A stretch of DNA of 34,930 bases, from assembly GCA_017632155.1 (NCBI GenBank), contig JAGBRZ010000099.1, positions 1-34,930 on the forward strand, given 5' to 3'. Origin of the DNA: Clostridia bacterium (GTDB taxonomy: Bacteria; Bacillota_A; Clostridia; Oscillospirales; CAG-272). Numbering within the stretch: position 1 is the stretch's first letter; the number at the start of each line of letters is the position of its first letter. Shown here one piece after another: positions 7,112-14,740 of this stretch. The notes under the pieces are model-generated. The model searched no databases. It worked only from the letters and a program-made list of their open reading frames with translations, and was not told the origin of the DNA. The position numbers were made by a program, and so were the translations under genes.

Positions 7112-9137
7112 CAGCAAAAATTTTGCTTTAAGAATCACGGCTCTTATGCTCTGTCTCTTTACCATATCCGCAGGACTTTCCTCCTGCGGATACTTCAGCG
7201 AAGCCTATCTTGCAAGTGTCACGGAAAGACCGGCAAAAACGCAAGAAAAGATTGAGATAACATATCCCGAAAAAACAGAATCTGAACCCGGAACTGCTTA
7301 TGTTCCACAAACCGTCGCTACCTCGGAAGCCACCGCAGCTCCCGAAACTACCAAAGCACCCGAAACCACCGACAATATTCCCGATGACGTTCAGAATAAC
7401 GTGTATCTTTCGATGATCAACAAGGGCAGATGCGAGAGTCTTGTGGGCAAGGTCACCGTCACGGTCATCACGGTAAGTGACGAGGTCAGCACTTGGACTG
7501 ATTCGGCGCTTTCCGAGCTTTCGGCATCGCTTTCTGCGCAGGAAAAGGAGATTGAAAATCTCGCCGCATCATATGGCAAGTCACTTGACCTCACTTTCAG
7601 CTATCTCGGCGCAAAGATCACGGGCGATGCAGCTAAAGGAGATTACGCAACGGAATGGATCGAGGATTCTCTGTCAAAAGCGGGGCTTCCGACGTTAAAG
7701 GAAGCAGGGAAGCAGCTCGATTCTCAAAACGGCTCGGATTCAAATCCGATAATCTTCGCGCTCAATAAATCCGGAAGAGCTTACGCACAGCAACAATCAT
7801 CGAAAAATAACACAGAATATGCCGTTGTGTTTTCATCCGATCTTTCTTCATTCACGCACGAGTTTTATCACATTTACGGAGCGGAGGATTTTTACTACCC
7901 CGAGCTTGTAAAGGATCTTGCTGACAATTATCTGTCCGACAGCGTGATGAACAGCGGTGAAAAAACAGATCCGCTCACTGCTTTCATTATCGGTTGGGAC
8001 GATGAGATGGACCCCGAGGCGCTTGAATTCTTGAAACAGACAAATCACCTGACCCGTGATTATCTCAAATCTGAAAATGAAAAACAATCTGTAACGGGAA
8101 ACGTTACGTCATTTCAGCTGAGATACGGCGTATACACAGGCTATCTCGAGCGCGGAACGCCCGACGGCTACGGTGAATTAATTTATACCGATGGCGACAT
8201 ATACAAGGGCGATTTTGACGGCGGAAATCCGCACGGTAAAGGAAAGTATACCTGGGTGGACGGCGCTACGTACGATGGCGACTGGGTGGACGGCAAACGA
8301 ACCGGCAACGGCACGTATACCTGGGCAAACGGCAATCGCTTTGTCGGTAAATGGATCAACGGCATCCGCACAGGAGAGGGAACTCTCACCTTCGCGGACG
8401 GCACGGTTTACAAAGGAAACTGGGAAAACGACACCTATAACGGCAAGGGCAAAATGACCTGGGCTGACGGCTCTTACTATGAGGGCGACTACAAGGACGG
8501 CGAACGCCAAGGCAAGGGCAGCTATCATTATGCAAACGGAAACGTTTACGTTGGTGATTGGGTCATGGGAGAACGTAACGGTCAGGGCACGTTTACATAC
8601 TCCGGCGGCACGGTTTACGTAGGTTCATTCGTTGACGGTAAATTCGTCGGCAAGGGTAAGATGACCTGGAGCGACGGCTCTTACTATGAGGGCGACTACA
8701 AGGACGGCGATCGCCACGGAAAGGGAACTTACACCTTCGCGGACGGATCGGTTTACGTCGGTGATTGGGTAAACGGCGACCGCGAGGGTATGGGAAGCTA
8801 TACCACCAATAGCGGCTTCAAATATACCGGCGGTTGGAAAAGCGACAAATATCACGGATACGGTGAAGCCACATATACCGACGGTGGAACCTACAAAGGT
8901 AATTTTGAAAACGGTTTGCGTGAAGGTCAAGGCACGTATACCTACCCCGCAGGTCACGTGTATACAGGTCAATGGTCAGAGGGTTCTCGCACCGGATATG
9001 GCGTAATGAAATGGTCGGATGGTTCTTCATATGACGGCAACTGGAAGGACAACAAACGCCACGGCTACGGAAAATACGTCAACAAAAACGGCCAAATCTT
9101 CAACGGCCAATGGCAAAATGATGTTTTTCAAGGATAA
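7104..9137 (+). CDS. Lipoprotein with metzincin-like protease motif and about 14 MORN repeats
   Basis: The 677-residue product has a lipobox LSSC (Cys28) and a Thr/Glu spacer to about residue 90. A middle domain carries HEFYHIYGAED at residues 252-262, fitting HExxHxxGxxD, with VMN near residue 282 as a possible Met-turn. MORN repeats with a 23-residue period (consensus YxGDWxxGxRxGxGTYTxxDG) run from about 343 to the end: 14 full and one partial. MORN arrays bind lipids or act as scaffolds, and the HExxHxxGxxD pattern is that of zinc metzincins using Asp as third ligand. The protease assignment is from motif only. It is the last gene of the operon, closed by a terminator at 9149. Confidence 0.85.
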   Translation: MNNSKNFALRITALMLCLFTISAGLSSCGYFSEAYLASVTERPAKTQEKIEITYPEKTESEPGTAYVPQTVATSEATAAPETTKAPETTDNIPDDVQNNVYLSMINKGRCESLVGKVTVTVITVSDEVSTWTDSALSELSASLSAQEKEIENLAASYGKSLDLTFSYLGAKITGDAAKGDYATEWIEDSLSKAGLPTLKEAGKQLDSQNGSDSNPIIFALNKSGRAYAQQQSSKNNTEYAVVFSSDLSSFTHEFYHIYGAEDFYYPELVKDLADNYLSDSVMNSGEKTDPLTAFIIGWDDEMDPEALEFLKQTNHLTRDYLKSENEKQSVTGNVTSFQLRYGVYTGYLERGTPDGYGELIYTDGDIYKGDFDGGNPHGKGKYTWVDGATYDGDWVDGKRTGNGTYTWANGNRFVGKWINGIRTGEGTLTFADGTVYKGNWENDTYNGKGKMTWADGSYYEGDYKDGERQGKGSYHYANGNVYVGDWVMGERNGQGTFTYSGGTVYVGSFVDGKFVGKGKMTWSDGSYYEGDYKDGDRHGKGTYTFADGSVYVGDWVNGDREGMGSYTTNSGFKYTGGWKSDKYHGYGEATYTDGGTYKGNFENGLREGQGTYTYPAGHVYTGQWSEGSRTGYGVMKWSDGSSYDGNWKDNKRHGYGKYVNKNGQIFNGQWQNDVFQG

Positions 9138-9148
9138 ATAATAAATTT

Positions 9149-9175
9149 GGGCTGATCGCAAGATCAGCCCTTTTT
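9149..9175 (+). terminator. Rho-independent terminator after the MORN gene
   Basis: A perfect 9-bp stem GGGCTGATC / GATCAGCCC with a 4-base loop is followed by TTTTT. Confidence 0.93.
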
Positions 9176-9283
9176 CTATGCAAAAAATGAAGCCGCCTTT
9201 CGTTCTGTCATTCACAATTTTGGGCGTTTTTAAGCATTTTGGGCGATTTCGGGCATTTTTTTGCAATAAATCTCTTTCACAAG

Positions 9284-9299
9284 TTGCAAAATTTTGCAA
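9284..9299. promoter_or_regulatory. Perfect 16-bp palindrome upstream of serC promoter
   Basis: TTGCAAAATTTTGCAA ends 7 bases before the -35 hexamer of serC. A further TTGCAA half-site occurs at 9261. The position suits an operator or activator site; the binding protein is unknown. Confidence 0.4.
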
Positions 9300-9306
9300 A
9301 AAGGTA

Positions 9307-9335
9307 TTGACAAATGCATATAATTGTAGTATAAT
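9307..9335 (+). promoter_or_regulatory. Promoter of serC-serA
   Basis: TTGACA (9307-9312) and TATAAT (9330-9335) are spaced by 17 bases, 41 bases before the serC start. Confidence 0.88.
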
Positions 9336-9376
9336 TTCTGCAATAACATTTTACCACGTTAAACAGGAGAAATATT

Positions 9377-10462
9377 ATGAAGAGAGTATATAACTTTTCC
9401 GCAGGTCCTTCGATGCTTCCGATGCCCGTTCTTGAGCGTGCCGCTGCCGAGATGATCTCTTACGGCCAGAGCGGTATGTCGGTTGCCGAGATGTCGCACC
9501 GTTCAAAGGATTTCGAGCCCATTATCGAAAAGGCCGAGGCAGATCTGCGAAAGCTGATGAACATCCCCGATAATTATGCAGTCCTCTTCCTTCAGGGCGG
9601 CGCGTCAACGCAGTTTGCGGCTGTGCCTCTCAATCTTCTCCCCGCGGGCGGAACGGCTGATTACATCGTTTCGGGTCAGTTCTCGGGCAAGGCTTATGAG
9701 GAAGCAAAGAAATACGGCGACGTCCGTCTTGTTGCCACCTCGAAGGCTGACGGCTTCTCCTATATCCCCGAGGTCAAGCGAGAGGATCTGAATCCCGACG
9801 CCGCTTACGTTCACATCTGCTACAACAACACCATTTTCGGCACGAAATATAACTACATCCTCGACACGGGCGACGTTCCGCTTGTTGCCGATATGTCCTC
9901 TTGCATCATCTCCGAGCCCGTCGACGTCACCCAATTCGGCGTCATCTATGCGGGTGCGCAGAAGAATATGGCTCCCGCGGGTATGACCCTCGTCATCGTC
10001 CGCAAGGATCTCCTCGGCAAGGCTCGCCCCGAGTGCCCCTCGATGCTCGATTGGAATATCATGGCAGAAAACGGCTCAATGTATAACACTCCGCCCTGCT
10101 ACACCATCTATATGGCGGGTCTGGTCTATGAGTGGATCGAATCACTCGGCGGCCTTGAGGTGATGAAGGAGATGAACGCGAAAAAGGCGGCTCTGCTTTA
10201 TGATTACCTCGATTCGCAGGATTACTATATTGCCCCCGTAAGAAAGGACTGCCGTTCGATGATGAACGTCACCTTCATCACGGGTGATGCCGATCTTGAT
10301 AAAAAATTCGCATCCGAGGCAGAAAAAGCAGGCCTCAAGAACATCAAGGGACACCGCGTAGTCGGCGGAATGCGCGCCTCGATCTACAACGCAATGCCAT
10401 ATGAAGGCGTCGAAGCTCTTGTTGCGTTTATGAAGGACTTTGCAAAGAACAACCCCAAGTAA
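9377..10462 (+). CDS. serC: Phosphoserine aminotransferase
   Basis: This is a 361-residue fold-type I PLP enzyme of the normal SerC length. It opens with YNFSAGPSMLP, has the phosphate-binding FLQGGAS segment, and carries the Schiff-base Lys196 in GAQKNMAPAGM. It converts 3-phosphohydroxypyruvate and glutamate to phosphoserine and 2-oxoglutarate, the second step of serine synthesis (and can act in pyridoxine synthesis). AGGAGAA lies just before the ATG. serA follows 12 bases downstream, so the first two steps of the pathway are encoded together; no serB is in the window. Confidence 0.97.
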   Translation: MKRVYNFSAGPSMLPMPVLERAAAEMISYGQSGMSVAEMSHRSKDFEPIIEKAEADLRKLMNIPDNYAVLFLQGGASTQFAAVPLNLLPAGGTADYIVSGQFSGKAYEEAKKYGDVRLVATSKADGFSYIPEVKREDLNPDAAYVHICYNNTIFGTKYNYILDTGDVPLVADMSSCIISEPVDVTQFGVIYAGAQKNMAPAGMTLVIVRKDLLGKARPECPSMLDWNIMAENGSMYNTPPCYTIYMAGLVYEWIESLGGLEVMKEMNAKKAALLYDYLDSQDYYIAPVRKDCRSMMNVTFITGDADLDKKFASEAEKAGLKNIKGHRVVGGMRASIYNAMPYEGVEALVAFMKDFAKNNPK

Positions 10463-10474
10463 GAGGAATCAGCT

Positions 10475-11641
10475 ATGAAAAATATAAAGTTAATGAATAA
10501 GATCGCCGCGTGCGGTACCGATATTTTCGACCGTGCGGAGTATAACGTCGGCGAGGAAGTTGCGGCTCCCGAGGCTATAATGGTGCGCTCGGCGGCGCTT
10601 CACGATATGGAATTTAACCCCGAGCTGCTCGCCATCGCGCGTTGCGGCGCGGGTGTCAACAATATCCCGATCGATCGCTGCACAGAGGCGGGAATCGTTG
10701 TTTTCAACACTCCCGGTGCGAATGCAAACGGCGTAAAGGAGCTTGTTATCTGCGCTCTTATGCTCGCTTCGCGTGACGTCATTGGCGGCGCAAACTGGTC
10801 GGAAACGCTCACCTCCGACGTTGCAAAGGCTGTCGAGAAGGGCAAATCCGCTTTTGCGGGCTGTGAGCTTCGCGGAAAGACCCTCGGCGTAATCGGTCTC
10901 GGCGCGATCGGTGCAATGGTTGCCAATGCCGCTATCGACCTTGGTATGAAGGTCATCGGTTACGACCCCTATCTGACCGTTGACGGCGCATGGCGCATCT
11001 CCCGCGCGGTAGGCCACGCGGTAACGACCGATGAAATTTTCGAAAAGAGCGATTATATCACCCTCCACGTTCCCGCAGTTGAGGCAACGAAGGGTATGAT
11101 CCGCAAGGAAAACATCGACAAGATGAAGCAGGGCGTCAAGATCATCAACCTTGCGCGCGCAGATCTTGCAATCGCGGCTGATATCAAGAATGCTATTACA
11201 GAGGGCAAGATCTCGGCATACGTCACCGACTTCCCGACAGAGGAAACTCTCGGCGTAAAGGGAATCATCAACATTCCCCACCTCGGCGCATCGACGGGCG
11301 AAAGTGAGGATAACTGCGCCATTATGGCGGCAAATCAGCTCGCCCTGTTCCTCACCACGGGTAATATCAAGAATTCCGTAAATTTCCCTGCAATCGATCT
11401 TCCCGCTCACGCAGGCAGAAACGTGCTCGTTCTCCACGCCAACATCCCCGCAACCATCGCAAAGATCGCGGGCGCTGTTGCAGAAAAAGGCGTCAACATC
11501 GAGCATCTGACGAACAAATCGCGCGGCAACAACGCCTGCACCCTTCTTGCCCTTGCCGTCGGCACATCCGACGAGGACATCGCCGCGATGAAGGAAACCA
11601 TTTCCGCCATCGACGGAATTTGGAGAGTCGTTGTAATTTAA
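10475..11641 (+). CDS. serA: D-3-phosphoglycerate dehydrogenase with ACT domain
   Basis: The 388-residue product is a D-2-hydroxyacid dehydrogenase. It has the substrate-loop region MVRSAALHD, Rossmann motif GLGAIGAMVAN, the INLARADL segment and the catalytic HLGASTGE. The C-terminal 70 residues form an ACT domain (VLVLHANIPATIAKIAGAVAEKG-like), the usual site of serine feedback control. It is shorter than the 410-530 residue SerA types because the intervening domain is lacking. It catalyses the NAD-dependent first step of serine synthesis and is translated with serC from one promoter. Confidence 0.95.
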   Translation: MKNIKLMNKIAACGTDIFDRAEYNVGEEVAAPEAIMVRSAALHDMEFNPELLAIARCGAGVNNIPIDRCTEAGIVVFNTPGANANGVKELVICALMLASRDVIGGANWSETLTSDVAKAVEKGKSAFAGCELRGKTLGVIGLGAIGAMVANAAIDLGMKVIGYDPYLTVDGAWRISRAVGHAVTTDEIFEKSDYITLHVPAVEATKGMIRKENIDKMKQGVKIINLARADLAIAADIKNAITEGKISAYVTDFPTEETLGVKGIINIPHLGASTGESEDNCAIMAANQLALFLTTGNIKNSVNFPAIDLPAHAGRNVLVLHANIPATIAKIAGAVAEKGVNIEHLTNKSRGNNACTLLALAVGTSDEDIAAMKETISAIDGIWRVVVI

Positions 11642-11650
11642 TCTTGCAAT

Positions 11651-11692
11651 AATAAAGGTGCTGATTCACAAATGAATCAGCACCTTTATTTA
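11651..11692 (+). terminator. Terminator after serA
   Basis: A 17-bp perfect stem starting AATAAAGGTGCTG closes a 6-base loop and is followed by a weak T-rich tail. The inverted symmetry suggests it could work in both directions. Confidence 0.85.
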
Positions 11693-11700
11693 CAAAATTA

Positions 11701-11730
11701 TTGACCTTTCGGCATGAATTGTGATATAAT
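11701..11730 (+). promoter_or_regulatory. Promoter of the ZIP transporter gene
   Basis: TTGACC (11701-11706) and TATAAT (11725-11730) are spaced by 18 bases. Confidence 0.78.
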
Positions 11731-11775
11731 ATAAATGAGGGATTGCGCGTTTTTGCGCTCCCGAAAGGAGAAAAA

Positions 11776-12534
11776 ATGAAACTTGTATTATTGACGGCTC
11801 TGGGTGTCGGCGGGGCTACCTTGCTTGGCGCGATTCTCGGATTTATATTCAAAAAAATATCACACCGCATCGGTGACATCATCCTTTCGTTTGCGGCGGG
11901 AGTTATGCTCGCGGCGGCGGTTCTAGGACTTGTGATCCCATCGATCGAGCACGGCGGGGGAGCGAAGGCTCTGCCCATCACCGTCATCGGCATTTTTCTT
12001 GGCGCGCTGACGGTAAATCTTCTTGATAAGCTCGTCCCCCATCTGCACAAGCTTTCCGGAGTTGATCCCGAGCACGGAGAGGCAAGCGGAAAGGTCAACA
12101 AAATACTGCTTTTTGTGCTCGCCATCGCCATCCATAATTTTCCCGAGGGCATTGCTGCGGGCGTAGGATTCGGCACGGGCGACGTCACCGACGGAATCAT
12201 TATCGCCGCGGGAATCGCACTTCAAAACATACCCGAGGGCATGGTTATAATCGCGCCTATGCTTTCTGCGGGCATAAAGCCTCGTCGCACATTCCTCATC
12301 GCCGCCGCAACCGGAGCGGTCGAGGTCATTGGCACGCTGCTCGGCTATTTTGCCGTCACCATTTCGCAGGCGGTGCTCCCCTTCGCCCTCGCATTTGCGG
12401 GCGGAACGATGCTTTACGTCATCAGCGATGAAATGATACCCGAAACGCACTCGCACGGCAGCGAGCGGGGCGCAACCTATGCCCTGCTTATCGGCTTCTG
12501 TCTGATGCTGGCAATGGACGTGTTGATGGGATGA
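11776..12534 (+). CDS. ZIP-family metal transporter
   Basis: The start at 11776 is chosen because GAAAGGAG (11763-11770) precedes it. The 252-residue product is almost wholly hydrophobic with about eight membrane segments. The binuclear metal site is visible as IHNFPEGIAAG in helix 4 and LQNIPEGM in helix 5, the ZupT/GufA-type pattern. A Gly/His loop between helices (EHGGG, HLHKLSG) fits the variable cytoplasmic loop. It should import zinc or other divalent cations; selectivity cannot be read from sequence. The Cys-cluster gene starts 4 bases after its stop. Confidence 0.93.
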   Translation: MKLVLLTALGVGGATLLGAILGFIFKKISHRIGDIILSFAAGVMLAAAVLGLVIPSIEHGGGAKALPITVIGIFLGALTVNLLDKLVPHLHKLSGVDPEHGEASGKVNKILLFVLAIAIHNFPEGIAAGVGFGTGDVTDGIIIAAGIALQNIPEGMVIIAPMLSAGIKPRRTFLIAAATGAVEVIGTLLGYFAVTISQAVLPFALAFAGGTMLYVISDEMIPETHSHGSERGATYALLIGFCLMLAMDVLMG

Positions 12535-12538
12535 TGAA

Positions 12539-13423
12539 ATGAAGATCTACGCACCGAAATACTATCTTGATTTTGCCTGCATCGCCGACCGTTGCAAACA
12601 CAGCTGCTGCATTGGCTGGGAGATCAACGTCGACGAGCTTACAATGGCGAAATATTCCGCTCTCACGGGCGGCTACGGTGATGATATAAAGAAGAGCATC
12701 TGCGGCGACCCTCCGCATTTCGCTCTCCGCAAGGATGACCGTTGCCCGCATCTCGATGAACACGGACTTTGCCGCATCATCTGCAACCTCGGCGAGGGTT
12801 ACCTTTGCGATATCTGCCGCGAGCACCCGCGTTTTTACAACTCCACCGCGCGCGGACGCGAGGCGGGGCTCGGCATTTCCTGCGAGGAGGCTTGCAGAAT
12901 TGTGCTTTCCTCCGATAATTACGCAGAAATGATCGAAATCGGCGAGGATGACGGCGAAAATGATATAGCTTTCGACGCCGTCACCGAGCGCGAAAAGATA
13001 TACGCAATCCTTTCCAACCGAGAAATCCCCTACACCGAAAGGCTCCGCACGATCGCGGAAAAATACGATTGTTCGCCCGAAAGACTTTCGGACGAAGAGT
13101 GGAAAGAGCTCATTTTCGACCTCGAATACCTCGACGAGAGCCACCGCGAGCTGTTTTCGGGTTATTCGTCAAAAGCGGAAACACCCGCCAGGATCGAGCC
13201 TGAGCTTGAACGCGCACTTGCATACTTCATCTACCGCCACGCCTCAGCGGCGGAAAATGAGGATGAATTCCGCGCCGCCCTCGGCTTCTCCCTCTTCTGC
13301 GAACGCCTGCTTGCCTCAATCGCCACAAAAGCAACCATCCTCAACTGCGCCCGCATCCTCTCCGAAGAGATCGAGTACTCCGAGGATAATACGGATGCGA
13401 TAAAAACGGAATTTTTGTTTTAA
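12539..13423 (+). CDS. FliB-like Cys-cluster protein (flagellin lysine N-methylase family)
   Basis: The 294-residue product opens with KYYLDFACIADRCKHSCC and continues with DDRCPHLDEHGLCRI, CNLGEGYLCDICREHPRF, a dense set of Cys residues typical of the FliB/YkgJ family and likely to bind an iron-sulphur or zinc centre. FliB methylates flagellin lysines in Salmonella, but many clostridial homologues occur without flagella and have no known substrate. No flagellar gene is in this window. It is co-transcribed with the ZIP transporter (4-base gap), which hints at a metal-related role. That last point is inference. Confidence 0.8.
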   Translation: MKIYAPKYYLDFACIADRCKHSCCIGWEINVDELTMAKYSALTGGYGDDIKKSICGDPPHFALRKDDRCPHLDEHGLCRIICNLGEGYLCDICREHPRFYNSTARGREAGLGISCEEACRIVLSSDNYAEMIEIGEDDGENDIAFDAVTEREKIYAILSNREIPYTERLRTIAEKYDCSPERLSDEEWKELIFDLEYLDESHRELFSGYSSKAETPARIEPELERALAYFIYRHASAAENEDEFRAALGFSLFCERLLASIATKATILNCARILSEEIEYSEDNTDAIKTEFLF

Positions 13424-13427
13424 TATG

Positions 13428-13457
13428 AAAAACCGCCCGAAAATTCAGGCGGTTTTT
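13428..13457. terminator. Bidirectional terminator between the Cys-cluster gene and the AEC permease gene
   Basis: The stem ACCGCC / GGCGGT is flanked by A-rich sequence on the left and TTTTTT on the right. A second small hairpin TTCGCC-GCA-GGCGAA follows at 13466-13480. The genes on either side converge. Confidence 0.85.
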
Positions 13458-13488
13458 TGCTTTATTTCGCCGCAGGCGAATATAACTT

Positions 13489-14478
13489 TTAGAACGCTCC
13501 TCCCATACGAAGCAGGAAGGTCACGAGGAATACGGTAAGTGCCGAAACGAGGGTGGACCAGACAACAAGCTGACCGGCAAGGGTTACGTCGCCGCCCATT
13601 TCCTGAACCATGGGTACGCTGGGAACTGCAACGGGGGTTGCAAAAGCGGCTACGAGAGTTGCAAACTGTGCGGCGGAGAATCTGTCGCGGAAGAAGATGA
13701 ACGCTACGCCGAGAACAAGCGCGGGAACGATCACGGTACGGGTGATAGTACCGAAGATGATCTCCTTTTTGAGTGCCGCAACTGCGGAAAACTCAAACTG
13801 TGCACCAAGAACAAGGAGTGCAAGCGGGATCGCGAGGTCTGCGAGGTACTGGAGCACCTGGAAAAGGGGAGTAATGTTCGAAAGCTGGAACGAGATGCCT
13901 GCGGGCACAAGGATAAAGGTGCGGATCGCAACGCAAACGAGAGCCGCAAAGATACCGATGATGAGGGGGTTTTTGATGATATCAAGAACGATCTTCTTGG
14001 GGGAGATCTTTGCACCGCTGTCATTTCCAAGTGCGGAAAGGCTGATTACTGCAAGAACGTTAAAGCAAGGAATGAGTGCGGCGGAAAGAATGGTTGCAGC
14101 CAGTTCACCCTCCTCACCGAAAAGCGAGCCTGCAAGCGGGATGCCGATCAGGGAGTAACCCGAACGGAATATCGCCTGAACAAGAACGCCGACGCGGTCC
14201 TTTTTGCCCGCGATGATCATACAAGCGGGAACAGATACCGCAAATATAATGAAAAGCGAGATAAGGCAGAAACCGATGAAGCCGAGGTCAACGTCGGAAA
14301 GCGACATCTTGTAAATTTTAACGAAGAGCATTACGGGCATGAACGCGCGGAAGACGAGCTTGTTTGCCTTTTTGGCAAAATCCTCATCCATCATGCCGAT
14401 CTTTTTGAAGAAATAGCCGACAACAACGGCAAGAACGATGGGCGCAACAGCGGAGAGAGCGAAAATAAACGAATCCAT
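13489..14478 (-). CDS. AEC (auxin efflux carrier) family permease
   Basis: The 329-residue protein has about ten membrane segments in two halves. The first starts at FALSAVAPIVLAVVVGYFFKKIGMMDEDFAKKAN, the hallmark AEC N-terminus. The second half has conserved polar breaks (GAQFE, ATPVAVPSVPM). Bacterial members export or exchange small organic acids such as malate. The substrate here is not determinable. It is a single-gene unit with its own promoter, divergent from the GH2 gene. Confidence 0.9.
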   Translation of the reverse strand: MDSFIFALSAVAPIVLAVVVGYFFKKIGMMDEDFAKKANKLVFRAFMPVMLFVKIYKMSLSDVDLGFIGFCLISLFIIFAVSVPACMIIAGKKDRVGVLVQAIFRSGYSLIGIPLAGSLFGEEGELAATILSAALIPCFNVLAVISLSALGNDSGAKISPKKIVLDIIKNPLIIGIFAALVCVAIRTFILVPAGISFQLSNITPLFQVLQYLADLAIPLALLVLGAQFEFSAVAALKKEIIFGTITRTVIVPALVLGVAFIFFRDRFSAAQFATLVAAFATPVAVPSVPMVQEMGGDVTLAGQLVVWSTLVSALTVFLVTFLLRMGGAF

Positions 14479-14516
14479 AAATTTGATCCTTCTTTCCTAT
14501 TTTAAATAACTCAAAT

Positions 14517-14545
14517 ATTTTACCACTTTTTTCTTACTTCTTCAA
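14517..14545 (-). promoter_or_regulatory. Promoter of the AEC permease gene
   Basis: On the minus strand TTGAAG (14540-14545) and TAAAAT (14517-14522) are separated by 17 bases, about 40 bases before the start. Confidence 0.65.
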
Positions 14546-14660
14546 GTGCATTTTTTGACGATTTTCTACCTATTTATATAATTTTTTTGTGGGAGTTGCA
14601 CTCAGGTAAGTGTTAGTAACGAAAGTTTGAGAATTTAGGAACAAAAAATCCCAAATCCTC

Positions 14661-14689
14661 TTTACAAATGCGTGAAAATTTGGTATCAT
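14661..14689 (+). promoter_or_regulatory. Promoter of the GH2-dehydrogenase operon
   Basis: TTTACA (14661-14666) and TATCAT (14684-14689) are spaced by 17 bases, 52 bases before the start. Confidence 0.65.
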
Positions 14690-14740
14690 ATATATTGGAT
14701 AAAAATATCCCTCATTATAAAGAAAAGCGAGGAAAAAACA

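Noticed and set aside
8178..8972. Minus-strand hydrophobic frames opposite the MORN region
   Set aside because: They are antisense shadows of the 69-bp MORN repeat; no ribosome sites or conserved features.
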